Shown here in pieces: positions 46,545-58,538 of a stretch of 64,000 bases of DNA. Source of the DNA: Cymodocea nodosa (taxonomy: Eukaryota; Streptophyta; Magnoliopsida; Alismatales; Cymodoceaceae). The position numbers and the translations under genes were made by a program. The notes under the pieces were generated by a model that had not been told where the DNA came from, ran no database searches, and was given only the letters and a program-made list of their open reading frames with translations. Within the stretch, counting starts at the first letter, position 1. Each line of letters opens with the position of its first letter. Location: the NCBI GenBank assembly GCA_036874045.1, contig CM072343.1, forward strand, positions 13,226,001 through 13,290,000. Direction: 5' to 3'.

Positions 46545-48387
46545 TGTTAGAACTCGAGTATTTTGATAATGCAAAACCTATGTGAGGAAACATATTGTAT
46601 TTTAGTTAAGTCTGCACTGCTTTAGTTCAGAAGGCTGTTAGAACAATTTTCAAGCAGACGAACAGATTGAGAAGGCTCCAAATGATAATACTTTCAAGTT
46701 ACACTAAAATCAGACAATTACAGGTTCAAGCATCTGAAGAATAAAACAGCAACAAGACTATCAGACAGTTAGAAGGATAACTATCCGAATTTTACAAAGC
46801 CTTCAGAGAGTTATTATATCAGACAGTTGAGTTGGTTGAATGATCGAAGAGTCATGGAGTTAACTATCTGAAGGAAAAAGGAAAATCAGAAAGTTAGAAA
46901 GGCTAACTATCCGAAACTTAAGTCATTCAATAAATCACGTGTAGAAATATAGAACTGAAGCTTAAAGGACTTATCAGAGAGTTAGATAACTATTTGAGTT
47001 TTCTTTTCGGAGAGTTAGATAACTATTCGAGTTTTTCGGTAAGTTACAGGCATAACTTTCCGGAACTTAAGTCATTTTATTACGCACATGCAAACTGGAG
47101 ATGCCGGCAGTTGAAAGATTAAAAGAGAAAAATCGGAGAGTTAGTTAACTATCCGAAATTTCAAAGAGAGTTTCGATAAGTTACAGTTTAACTATCCGAA
47201 ACTTAAGTTATTGAAATTGCCACGTGTAGAATTTTAGAAAGGAGATCATTTAAGATTTCCAAGAGTTAGAAAGATAACTATCCGAAATCTTAAGAGAATT
47301 TCGGTGAGTTATGGTTTAACTATCCGAAACTTAAGTTAGTGATTTTCCCACGTGCAAAATTCCAGACAGATGTTCAAATGGGTTTTGTGGAGAGTTAGAA
47401 AGATAACTATTCGAAATCTCAAGAGAATTTCGATGAGTTATGGCTTAACTATCCGAAACTTAAGTTATGTTTTTATGCACGTGTAGTTTTGAAGGAACAA
47501 TTGTCAAAGGCTTAAATGAAAGTTTGGTAAGTTACAATAGTTAACTATCCGAAAATCAAGAGCTCTTTCGATAAGTTAAATACAAGACTCCGAACATTCA
47601 ACTTTACACATGAGCAACTTAAAATCCTCACGTGACTCAAAGAACAGAACATGAGTGATGAATCGGCAAGTTATGGATGCTTTTCGGTAAGTTATTTTTA
47701 TAACCATCCGAAAGCCTAAGAATTTCGGAAGGTTATTTACTGAATATCAGACAGAACGGTAACTTACCATATTTAGGTCTGATTATTTAGTAAGTACAGT
47801 AGAATACATCCGTTGGAAGAAAAATATGATCATTATGCCTTTAGCATATATATGAGGAGTTTAAGAGAAGAAGATACACATAACATATATAATTTATAAA
47901 GTGAGCTACACCCCAATTTCAAATACACTCAAGTTTGCAAACAGTGAAGTATACTATAAAGACTTATTGCAGAAAAAGCTCTGTGCGCCAAACTCTGATT
48001 GAAAGATTCAAGCTGTTGGTTCGTGGGTTCAACCTAAAAGCTACATTCAGTTGTTGGTTTGAGTTTTGACCTGAAAACTCTAGAGGTTGGTTTACTGAAG
48101 TTTTTACCTGAAAACTTCTATGTTGTTGGTTCTTGCTTTGACCTGAAAGCAAGTGTGTAAGTGTTGAATCACTTAGTGAAGCCCAAGTGAATCTTGGGGG
48201 TGGACTAGCCAAGTTGGTGAACCACCTAAAACTTGTTGTGTGTTATCTTTCTTTACTGCTTTGCATTCATTTAAATTCATCTCATTTCACTTCTATTTGA
48301 TTCATTTGTTTCAACAATCAAAAGAACTTAAAAATTACACACTTTCACCATTCACCCCCCCCTCTAGTGAGTCTACCGATCCTAACA
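46545..48387 (+). repeat. 5' LTR of B3
   Basis: 1843 bp, tgttagaactcg to cctaaca. Several blocks of cacgtg, cttaagt and taactatccgaa. TATA-like tatatatga lies near 47847. Three perfect hairpins with 6-base acctg-type loops follow: 48061-48080, 48097-48118 and 48132-48153. Confidence 0.92.
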
Positions 48388-48389
48388 AT

Positions 48390-48401
48390 TGGTATCAGAG
48401 C
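48390..48401 (+). promoter_or_regulatory. PBS of B3
   Basis: tggtatcagagc, a perfect tRNA-Met PBS two bases after the LTR. B4 has the same at 56087-56098. Confidence 0.9.
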
Positions 48402-48438
48402 TAGGTTAATCCTTCATAAGATTTAACCATCTAGATTT

Positions 48439-49986
48439 ATGGCTCAATTTGCTGAGGGACAAAACATCCACAGACCTCCCCTATTCGATGGCTCTAATTA
48501 TAACTATTGGAAGAATAGAATGGAGTGTTTCCTTAGGAGTTCTGATGTTAAACTCTGGAAGATTGTTGTTCTTGGAACTACACTTCCAACCAGTAATGTT
48601 ATGGACTGGTCTAAGGAGGATGAGAAAATCATCTAGTTGGATGCTAGAGGGTTGAATGCCATTTATTGTGCACTAATTGCTGATCAATATAATAAAGTAT
48701 CTACATGTAAATCTGCTCATGAGGCCTGGAAAATCCTTCAAGTTACTCATGAAGGTACAAGCTAGGTTAAGGATACAAAAATCAGTATTCTTTTAAGAAA
48801 ACTTGAACTGTTTAAAATGAATGATAATGAAAACATAACTAAAATATTTTCTAGATTTACTAAAATTACTAACAGTCTGAAAGGCTTGGGAAATGAGTTC
48901 TTTTCACGTGAACAGGTACAGAAGATCCTAAGGAGCTTAACTGTTGAGTGGAAATAGAAGTCCACATCTATTCAAGATTCCAAGGATCTTAACAACTATA
49001 CAGTTGAAGAATTGTTGGGCAATCTTCTAGCCCACGAAGTTCAGATGAAGGATTGGAAAGAGCAATAAGGAACTGTTGAAAAGAAAGCTGAAAAGAAAAA
49101 GGAATTAGCATTTCCATCTACAAAAGAAGTTCCAAGCTCAGATGATGATGAGATCATGTTACTGGCAAGAAATTTCAAAAAATTCATGAAAAAGAATAAG
49201 CCCTACTACTCTAAAAGAACTGTTCCAACATGTTTCAAATGTAAAAGGCAAGGGCACATACAGACCTTCTGTCCATTTCAGACAAAAGAGGATCAAGGAG
49301 ATAAGAAGAAGAGATTGAAGGACAAAAAGAAGATGGCTCTCAAAGCTACGTGGGATGACAATAGCTCTTCAAGCTATTCATTAGATTCTGAAGAAGAAGC
49401 TGCAGCAAATGTTTGTTTTGCAGCACAAGAGGTATGCTCTACTTCCTCTAGTTTAGAAAATGAGCATGATGATTTAGACATAAACAGTCTTTTATCTACT
49501 GTAGATAATTTATATGTGAAGTGTAGAGATTTTAAGAAAGAAATTAAAAGATTAAATCATTGCTTAGAAAATTCATTTGCTGAATTAGAATCAACTATAG
49601 TTGAAAATAGGAATCTAAAATCAAATTTAGATAAGTATAGTTGTGATAATTGTGAATTAAAAGATGAAAATAAAAATCTATCAACTACTATATTAGATTT
49701 GAAAAATACTATATGTAAATTTACTCAAGGACAAAAAGGATTAAATAAAATAATAGGATCTCAACGATCAAATGGGAATAAATATGGCCTAGGGTATGCT
49801 ACACCACAGGAAATACCTTATTGTGGTAGAGTGATTCGATCTTATAGAGATGGCACCACTATGTTTGCCATCAAACGAAGATCAGGTCATATGTGGTTGC
49901 CAAGAGGTAATAGATTTAATGTTTTAAGGACTAACTCTACTAGACCCAAGAAGATGTGGGTACCAAAAGCTTTAATTTCAATATAA
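48439..49986 (+). pseudogene. gag of B3
   Basis: atg 48439 (MAQFAEGQNIHRPPLFDG). N-terminal Copia gag, zinc knuckle CFKCKRQGHIQTFC (about 49232-49273, all ligands present), ATWDD, a Ser/Glu-rich part, coiled coil, and a conserved end with GLGYATP and MWLPRGN before taa 49984-49986. Stops near 48634, 48765, 48955 and 49067 break the first half; the second half, 49156-49986, is open. Compared with family A the extension is shorter and the pol frame that follows is shifted by one. Confidence 0.9.
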
Positions 49987-49987
49987 T

Positions 49988-50805
49988 TTGCAAGGTGACA
50001 AGGAGTTTCAAGCATGTTCAACTAAATGGATTGTGGACAGTGGATGCTCAAAGCATATGACAGGTAAGAAAAGCTTTCTTGACTCAGTTAAAAACTTAAG
50101 TTCAGGATCTGTTAAGTTTGGAAATAATGAAAAGTGTAAAATAACTGCAATAGGAAATATTACATCTGAAAATGGTATAATTGAGAATGTCTTGCATGTA
50201 AATGGATTAAAACAAAATTTGTTAAGTGTAGGACAATTATGTGATAAAGGCTATACTGTTTCTTTTAATGCTAAAAACTGCTACATTATTGATCTTGCCA
50301 CAAATGAAACAAAATTTACTGGTATTAGAAATTGCTCAATATATACATTAAACTTTCCATGTGAAAATTCTACAAGCAATTCCTGTTTGGTAGCAACTAG
50401 TGAAGACGATTGGATGTGGCATAGAAGACTTGGTCACATCAGTATGAAGAATATTAGAAAGCTATCCACGGGTGATCTTGTTAGGGGTCTGCCTAAACTC
50501 ACTTTTAAGAAGGATAGAGTGTGCAGTGAGTGTATGCTAGGGAAGCAAAAGAGAACTGCTCTTCACCGCAAAAGTGTTGTTTCCACCAAAAGGCCATTAG
50601 AACTGCTACATCTAGATTTGTTTGGTCCTTCTCAAGTATCAAGTCTTGGGGGTCGAAAATATACCTTTGTTATTGTTAATGATTTCTCTAGATTAACTTG
50701 GGTGATATTCTTGACACATAAAAATGAAACTTGCAATGAGTTCTGGAATTTCTACATAAGAGTTTAGAATCAGAAGGAATTAATAGTGAAGAAAATTAGA
50801 AGTGA
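49988..50805 (+). pseudogene. pol of B3: protease and start of integrase
   Basis: Protease has VDSGCSKHMTG (about 50032-50065). The pre-integrase zinc region reads HRRLGHISM...CSECMLGK, and the integrase core starts LLHLDLFGPS with its first catalytic Asp. It is open for 259 codons to tag at 50765-50767; about 40 bp later the sequence leaves the element, before the second catalytic Asp. The frame relative to gag is different from family A, where both share one frame. Confidence 0.9.
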
Positions 50806-53397
50806 TCACCTATTTATATAGCACTTTACTTTCTTAGGATGGAAATTGAATAATTATTTGAATCCAATCTAGAAAGGTGAGAGGTGATTGAATAAAGGTG
50901 AAGCTAATAGGTCAAGACTACTTAAGAGCAACTTTATCCGTGTTTAGGAAACCAAGAGCATATTTTTGTTGTTTTCATCTTTTAATTGTGTTGTTTTATG
51001 TTATGTTTTGGATTTTGTGGGTATATCCGCTGAAAACCCTCTGGAGACACAACTCCACCACTAGGGTGACCTAGGGGTTTAAAGGCTTGCTACACATGCT
51101 AAGTGTAGTCGTGATCCCTACGAAAGTGGCCTAGGTTAGTTTTACTTTTGTTATTTATTTCTTAGTTCGTTTGTTTTTGGTTTTTATTGAATGTGCTTTT
51201 ATATGGGCTTTGTGTTATCATTGTTTAGTTTTAGTCCTTTGCTAAGGGACTAGCAAAGACTAGGTATGGGGGTGTGTAAAGTATCAATTTGTGCATTTTA
51301 TATATGTTAATTCATGCATGTTAAGGATTATAAGTCATCATTATATATGTTCTTATAAAGGATTACATGAAAATCATATTTTTAGACATATGCATGAATT
51401 AGGAATTAAATATTTGATAATGTACAAATTTATCCTTTATCAATTAAACACCTAGTCAATAGCCCTTGTATTAGACATAATTCTTATAATTCTTCAATGT
51501 ATGACTTTATATACATTGTATGATTGCCAAATCACTTAAATATGATGTTAAACTAAAGAACTTTAAGTAATTCATGTATGTACATGCGAAAAAGTTGTAG
51601 ACCAAAACCTTCCTAATTTGGCAACTTTCCATATATGGCAACTCATGCATGCATGTATACTATATTTGCATCATATGATTTATATTCAATGTATATGTGC
51701 ATCCAACTTGGTTTTGAGTTTTATAGGTCAATAAATCATGAAATCAAGGTGGATTAAAGAGGAAAAAACGTGGGCCATTGGATGCGACTTATTGAAGCCC
51801 AAGCAACAAAAGCCTAGAGTATTTAAAGTGTTTGACCACTCAATTCTAGGCTATCTCCTCCTCTTCCAACACATTGCAGCCGGCGGTTCCAACCATTCCA
51901 GCATCTTCATCTGGAAAGTCCCATCTTTCCCTTGATCTTGAACAAGCTCCCTTCAAGAATGGTGAGTTTTGGCGTCTTCCACTCCTCCTAGAAGACACCT
52001 TCTCTTCAATTCAGATGGCCATACGTTAGGATCTCCTTGGGCGCTCATCTTGGTGAATTGGGAGGCTCGTGTGACTGATTTGGAGTGGAGCAAAAGGTTA
52101 GGATCTTCAGGGTTGAGTCATCGGAAGCACCATTCTTAGATGTGGAAGCCAAAGTTGTGGGTCTTGGAGGCAAGATCTTGAGGACATGCACCACTCTTCT
52201 TCAAGGCAACCTTAGAAGCTTCACTTAGACGTGCTACAAGTGGTGACAGCCCTGTGGAGCATTGATTTCAAGGACTTTGGGGAGTCATTGCTTGAAGAAA
52301 CGTGGAGGATTAAAAGGTATGATGGAAAGGAGAGATCCTCATACTAGTTTTCATGTTTTACAATTTTATATGTATGAGTATAATTTGAGTATGTGGAAGG
52401 ACGAAATTCTATGCATAAATCTTTGTTTCAAATGTTCTATATTAAAGATCACATACTGTTTTGATGTTAATTGATATCAGGATTGAGTTCATATTATATG
52501 TTTAGTGTGAATGAATGTGATGATGTGAATTGTGAAGGCAGTTTTCCGTTCTTAGATGGCCAGATTGTTAGTAGTTTTTCTTCGAATTATATCTACTTCT
52601 TCGTCATCTATAAATTCCATTTTTTTTGTTTCGTTTTGTAAGTATAATGAATGTAGAATAAGTTTACAAAGTTTTAGAATTTTTTAGAATGCTTTCCGAA
52701 GATTTTCGATTTTATTTTGTGAAGGTATCAGTGGTTTTGAGTCTTTGTCGAGTGCTAATTTTGAGCTCGACGCCTGTGCTGTACTTGCATCATGTATTTT
52801 ATGGAATTCAGTTCTGTAAATTTTTCTTGTTAGTGTAACGGATCTACTTTCAAGGCGCGCTTATTTCTTAGCATTTCATGAAGATTTGACGGAGATATGA
52901 TTTTTTCACCGAAGGTGCGTTTTTGGAAAGTTTCCATAACCGTTTGCGCCCCTTTCTTAAATAAGATATTGCCAGCGTTTTAATTTGTGTTAATCCACGA
53001 AATTACTGCCATTTGAAAGATATTCCGAGGATCTTTCCAACCGTTATTTATTCTAGATTTTTAAACATTCAAGTTGGAAGTTATTGGAGTTAAAAGTCGA
53101 GCATAAATACTGTGATTTCCAGATTAATACTCATTGATTTCTTTAATATCTTATCACTAATTGGATTTTGGGATAATCTTATAAATCTTAATTGTGTTAC
53201 AAAATTTGTATATTAATATTAAGTAATTATGAATTAGTTTAATGTGGATATTTAATCGGATAATCATTTTAATAAAATTATTTAAGACAAACTCCTTGTG
53301 GATTCGACCCGTACTTGCACATGCTTATTACAATGGGCACCGTGCGCTTGCAGTTATAAATGTAAAATTTGCGCTTTTGCCGTTTAATTTAACAACA
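50806..53397 (+). mobile_element. Gypsy element H, 3' end only
   Basis: An interior end (50806-51272) plus one LTR. The interior has no ORF of note but shows the Gypsy Tat-type signature gctaagggactagcaaa and the polypurine tatggggg. The 5' part is missing at the fusion with B3. The right flank at 53398 is the tail of the C1 ORF. Confidence 0.78.
51275..53397 (+). repeat. LTR of Gypsy H
   Basis: About 2.12 kb, tgtaaagtatc to aacaaca (the start could be 51273). TATA-like tatttaaag lies near 51818. ttcgacccgtacttgcacat is near the end (53304-53323), the same kind of end as in G. It has none of the AGTTA/TAACT arrays of A, B, D and G. Short ORFs at 51738 and 52262 have no recognisable domain. 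Confidence 0.78.
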
Positions 53398-53539
53398 CAT
53401 AAAAGCGTTACACTATGGTACCACAGAAATTGCTGAACCTTCTAGAGGAGTTACAAGAGATGTAGAAAGAATTAACCTATTAGAGCAACAAATAGAAAGA
53501 CTCCAGAAGGAAGTAGATGAACTTAGGAGAAGAAATTAA
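53398..53539 (+). pseudogene. C-terminal end of the C1 ORF
   Basis: One frame reads a helical charged tail (INLLEQQIERLQKEVDELRR) with a heptad pattern and stops at taa 53537-53539. A similar helical tail closes the third ORF of family A. It is the likely continuation of C1, separated by B3 and H, with the middle of the gene missing. Confidence 0.55.
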
Positions 53540-54277
53540 ATTGTATTGTTTGTCTCCTTGTGTACATTTGTATGAAAAATATCTGAGTTATTGTAATGTA
53601 TACTATTCATATTAATGAATGTGTGTTTTTCAGATGTATTTTTCATTTGTGTTTGAGAATAATGAAATGGATGAACTATATTGAATATTATATAATGGTT
53701 TGAACAAAATGCAAGATTGTTTAAAAGATATGCAAATTTGCTAAATGACAAGATTAAAGGTACGTTAACTAATTAATGCTTGAAAATATCTGCATGTTGT
53801 AAAGAAAAATTTAAATTCTACATAACATGAAATGAACTGTAAGTTAAATATTTATATAATGTTTAGATTTAAATGAGTTTTAATTAGAACATTGCATTAA
53901 TGTCATGTATTTAACTTTAATTAAGTTAACAGAATGTAGGAGAGAAAAGAAATATAGAAGTATATACGAGGAGTAAGTTTAGAAAATCTGCTAAGTCTTA
54001 ACTCAACGAAGTAAGTCCGTTGAGTTAACCTTAACTCCACGAGGTCAATAATATAATATAAGGTCACTCCATTGAATTATCTGTAACTCAACGAGGTTAG
54101 TCCGTGGAGTTAGCAGGAGTAATTGAAGCTATTCTATTGAGTTATCTATAACTCAATGAGGTTAGTTAGTGCATTAGGCTAAATGGTTATTCTTTTAGCC
54201 ACAAACGAAACTTCGTGGGTTTAGTGGTTACTGAAATTTGAAATTAGAAGTGGCACACGTACCATAAAAGTAGGAAC
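53540..54277 (+). other. Non-coding region after C1
   Basis: AT-rich without a credible gene. At about 53999-54150 there is a cluster of gttgagtta / taactcaac inverted repeats, for example cgttgagttaa / ttaactccacg (about 54019-54042, one mismatch). No aaaaaggggg tract, unlike Copia A and B ends. It ends at the B4 LTR. Confidence 0.6.
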
Positions 54278-56084
54278 TGTTAGGACCCTAGTATTTTGAT
54301 AATGCAAAAACCTATGTGAGGAAACCAAATTGTATTTCACAGATATGATAGCTCAGCAAAAGATCAAAAAGCAGACGAATAGATGGAGAAAGTTCCAGAA
54401 GATACTGCTATAGAGCTACAGGAAAATCGGATAGTTATAGGTCTAAGTATCCGAAGAGCAAGTTTAAAGCAGCAGCAATACTATCAGATAGTTAGAAGAA
54501 TAACTATCCGAAATTATAAAGCCTTCAGAGAGTTATGGAAGGCAGTTGGTTGAATGATCGGAGAGTTAAGGAGTTAACTATCCGTAAGCAAAAGAAAATC
54601 GAAAAGTTAGAAAGGCTAACTATCCGAAACTTAAGTCATTCAATTAACCACGTGTAGAAATTCAAAATAGAAGCTTAAAGGATTTTTCGGAGAGTTAGGA
54701 AGATAACTATCTGACTTTTTCGGTGAGTTATAGGTATAACTTTCCAGAACTTAAGTTATCCTATTATGCACGTGCAGAATGGAGAAGACGACAATTAAAA
54801 GCTTAAAAGGAAAAATCGAAGAGTTAGATAACTATCCGAAATTTCAAGAGAGTTTCGGTGAGTTATAGTTTAACTATCCGAAACTTAAGTCATTGAATTT
54901 CCCACGTGCAGAAATCCAAACAGAAGCTTAAAAGGAAAATCGGAAAGTTACTATAGATAACTATTTGAAATCTTGAAGCGTTTCGGTGAGTTACAGGTAT
55001 AACCATCCGAAACTTAAGTTAGTCTTTTATGCACGTACTGAATTGAAGCAATCGGAAACTTAACAGAGGGTTACTATAGCTAACTATCCGACAGTTAAGT
55101 AATAGTTCGGTAAGTTACAGCTACAAGTATTTGATTGAATGACAACTCGCATTGTATGATCTGGAATCCTACATGGTAGAAAGACTTAAGTGATCTTTCG
55201 GTGAGTTACAAACATTCTTCGAAGAGTTACACAGCTAACTATCCGAAAGGTTAAGAAAATCAGAAGGATATCTTGAAATATCTTTCTGAACGGTAACTTA
55301 CCGTATTTGGGATTGAAGTCAAATCAAGTACAGTAGAATAAATCCATTGAGGAGAAATATGATCGTTGGATATTCAAGCATATATACAGTCAGATCATTC
55401 AATATTCAAAAAGAGCTTACAAGTGAGATTACAGATACAATTACATACAAAGATACAGTATACATTGCAGATCAATTACTGATATAGAAGAAAGCTCAAA
55501 TTCAGTTCAACAAAGAATCGATTGAAAGCTGGATTTACAAGAAGATTCTTAAAATTGTCCATGTGTTGAAAGTCTGATCCAAGAAGGATCATTTGGTTTG
55601 TGGCTTCAACCTGAAAGCTTCATTCAGTTGTTGGTTTGAGTTTCGACCTGAAAACTCAAGAGGTTGGTTTTCTAGAGTTTATACCTGAAAACTTCTAAGT
55701 GTTGGTTTTCTGGAGTTTATACCTGAAAACTTCTAAGTGTTGGTTTCTAGAGTTTATACCCGAAAACTTCTGAGTGTTGGTTTTCTGGAGTTTATACCTG
55801 AAAACTTCTGTGTGGTTGGTTCTTGCTTCGACCTAAAAGCAAGTGTGTAAGTGTTGAGACACTTAGTGAAGCCTAAGTGATCCTTGGGGGTGGACTAGCC
55901 GAGTTGGTGAACCACCTAAAATTCTCTTGTGTTTCTTACCTTTATTTCCGTTATGCATGATATTTTTATCTAATTATTACTTGTGCAAACTGATTAATCA
56001 AATTAATTAGTAAAGTAAAAAATAGGCTTAAATTCACACTGTTCTCCATTCACCCCCCTCTAGTGAAGCCATTTGTTCCTAACA
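54278..56084 (+). repeat. 5' LTR of B4
   Basis: 1807 bp, tgttaggaccct to cctaaca. Very similar to the B2 LTR, including the block order. The 37-38-bp hairpin unit (gttggttttctggagttt...) occurs four times (about 55662-55815), against three in B2 and one in B3. Confidence 0.93.
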
Positions 56085-56136
56085 ATTGGTATCAGAGCAG
56101 GTTGATCTCTTTTTATAGATTCAACCATCTCAGATC

Positions 56137-56756
56137 ATGACATCTTTTCACAGAGAGGGTCAGAACATCCATCGTCCTCCCTTGTTTGATGGTATTAATT
56201 ATAATTACTAGAAAAACAAGATGGAATGTTTCCTCAAAAGCTCAGATGTGAGTTTATGGAAAATGGTTGTTCTAGGAACACCTATTCCACCTAGTCATGA
56301 GGATGACTAGACTAAGGAGGATGAGAGAATCATCCAAATGGATGATCGAGGGCTGAATATTATTTACTGTGCCTTATCTGTTGAACAATATAATAAAGTT
56401 TCAGCTTGTAAATCTGCTCACGAGGCTTGGAACACTCTTCAAAGAACCTTTGAAGGAATCAACCAAGTGAAAGACAATAAAATAAGCATTTTACTTAGAA
56501 AGCTTGAATTATTTAAAATGCTTGATGATGAAACTATCAGTGGTATGTTTTCAAGATTCACTGAGATTATTAATGGCTTAAGAGGTTTGGGAAAGGAATT
56601 TTCTATCCGTGAATAGGTACAGAAAATCCTCAGAAGCTTAACTGTGGAATGGAAGCAACAGTCCACATCGATACAAGATTCCAAAGACCTCAACAAATAC
56701 TCAGTAGAGGATCTAATAGGCAACCTGCTGGCCCATGAAGTTCAAATGAAGGAATG
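56137..56756 (+). pseudogene. gag of B4, 5' part
   Basis: atg 56137 (MTSFHREGQNIHRPPLFDG). Stops near 56209 (tgg to tag), 56308 and 56614 (tag). The portion 56338-56616 is open and holds the usual Copia gag helices (CKSAHEAWNTL, KLELFKM). It ends at the A5 insertion; the flank gaatg (56752-56756) should be found again behind A5. Confidence 0.88.
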
Positions 56757-58337
56757 TGTTGAGTATTTTTGTTTTGATGATGTGTGCTGAATGAAAATAA
56801 TCATATTTCCTTAATTACTATTGCTTGTGAAAAGAAATTAAAATCATCAATTAATATAGAAAAAGCTTACTGATATAAATACTTGTCTGTATTGGATCTG
56901 AAGTTAATAACTAGTCGTTTCGTTGCATTAATTTATCATTTAGCTAAACGTTAAGTTAACGTGTGTTTTTATTGAAAAGCATGATATGTTTTAATGTTAT
57001 ATCTTTTATATCATGAACAGTGCACGTTTAGACAACTCGTTAAGTTAGAGTTTTGTTTGTATAGAGGTCACGTGAGAACTCGTTAAGTTAGAGGCTTAAA
57101 GGTTAAAATAGGTCACGTGATAACTCGTTAAGTTAGTGAGTAAAAGAAGAGACGAACTTGTTAAGTTAGTGTTATACATGTGGTGAAATTATAAGTTACA
57201 AATGTTGTATTGTATCACGTGAGGTGCACATGTTTAACTCGTTAAGTTAACATAACTAAACGCGTTGAGTTGCTATATTGAACACTAAGGCAACGCGTTA
57301 GGTTAGCGTTATAAACTTAAGTTGTTATTTTCGCACGTGGTAAAATTCTTATTATAAAAACATTTGTTTATTACTGGTTCGTTGAGTTATCATAACACAA
57401 CGGAGATGGTTCGTTGAGTTATCATAATACCACGGACATAGTTCATTGAGTTAGCTACAATACTTGTCACGTGAAATGGCACAAGAGGAACTCGTTGAGT
57501 TAGAAACGTTAAGTTATATATATACTTGTGTTACTTGTTTAGTTAACATTAAAGTAACGACTTCTTATTACACTAATGAAAAACTTTTGGACGAGAAAGT
57601 TTATTTTGCAGGAAATTTTTCAGAGATCCAGGACTGATAATTAAAGAAAATTCGAAATATAAGCGTGGGTTAGAACGTGTATGTTTCGATGAAGGAAAAA
57701 GAAAAGACGTGGAGAAGTGGAAAACTGGTGGTGGTTAAATGTGAAGGATATGCATGAAATGAAGATATAATATAAAAGGCATAGAATTCTCGTTGATCAA
57801 TTTATCCTTGCACACAAAAAGAAAAATCTTTTCAAGGATCAAACCATCCTTGCACACCAAAAGAAAAATCTTTTTCAGGGATGAAAAACACCTTCTCGGG
57901 GAAAATCTCTCAAGTCGAAGAAAGTTCAGTGAAGCATAAAAAGGTAAGATTTTCGTCACTGAAGATTTGAAGTATCAAAAGAAAGCAAATTCGGTGAAGC
58001 TTGAAAAGACAAGATATTCGTCACTGAAGAATTGCTGAAGAAGAAAAAGAAGAAGAAGAAAGATCTCAAACAGGGAGAAAAGTTTTAAATTCCGCAAATT
58101 AGTTTTCTCTATTTGTAGTTATGAAATTGTTTAGATGATACATGGTATCGAAATATAATTGCATCTACAATTTCTAAGGAGAATTGAATTGTATATTGTA
58201 ATTGAAACATTGAATAAAAATGATTTTATGAAAACAATGTCTCGACTTGTTTTTGAGTTTTAAAGTTTCAATTATATTTCAGAAAATATTAAAAATACAC
58301 AATTCACCCCCCTCTTGAGTAGCCATACGATCCTACA
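56757..58337 (+). repeat. 5' LTR of A5
   Basis: 1581 bp, tgttgagtattt to cctaca. TATA-like tatatatata near 57514. Hairpins: atccttg/caaggat (57804-57810 / 57833-57839), atccttg/cagggat (57846-57852 / 57876-57882, one G-T pair), ttcagtga/tcactgaa (57925-57932 / 57956-57963) and ttcggtga/tcactgaa (57990-57997 / 58021-58028). aataaa near 58215. Confidence 0.94.
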
Positions 58338-58339
58338 AG

Positions 58340-58351
58340 TGGTATCAGAGC
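58340..58351 (+). promoter_or_regulatory. PBS of A5
   Basis: tggtatcagagc, a perfect match to the tRNA-Met PBS, two bases after the LTR. A 187-bp leader without ORF follows to the gag start. Confidence 0.92.
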
Positions 58352-58538
58352 TTTGTTAATAATCTTTGATATAAAATCGATACCAACTTATTTAATATCA
58401 TTGCTTATTTTACCTTCCTTATTTTTAAACAGAAATTAATATCTGAGCATATGTTTAACTCTATTGATTTAAAGGCTCAAATTGTTTTAAAGTTTTTAGA
58501 CTGTTTAAAATCAAATAGGTTGAAAAATCTAAGGTAAA

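Larger units (their letters stand above)
46545..50805 (+). mobile_element. Copia element B3, 3' truncated
   Basis: LTR, PBS, gag, protease and the first part of integrase. At about 50806, within the integrase core, it meets the 3' interior of Gypsy H. The left flank is gttgt (46540-46544) in C1. It is the most complete B copy in the window and fixes the gag-pol layout of that family. Confidence 0.9.
54278..56756 (+). mobile_element. Copia element B4, interrupted by A5
   Basis: LTR, PBS and the first 620 bp of gag, then A5 inserts at 56757. The rest, if present, lies beyond the window. The left flank is ggaac (54273-54277). Confidence 0.9.

Noticed and set aside
51738-52474. Possible host genes at 51738-51935 and 52262-52474
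   Set aside because: Both lie inside the Gypsy H LTR, are short and show no domain.
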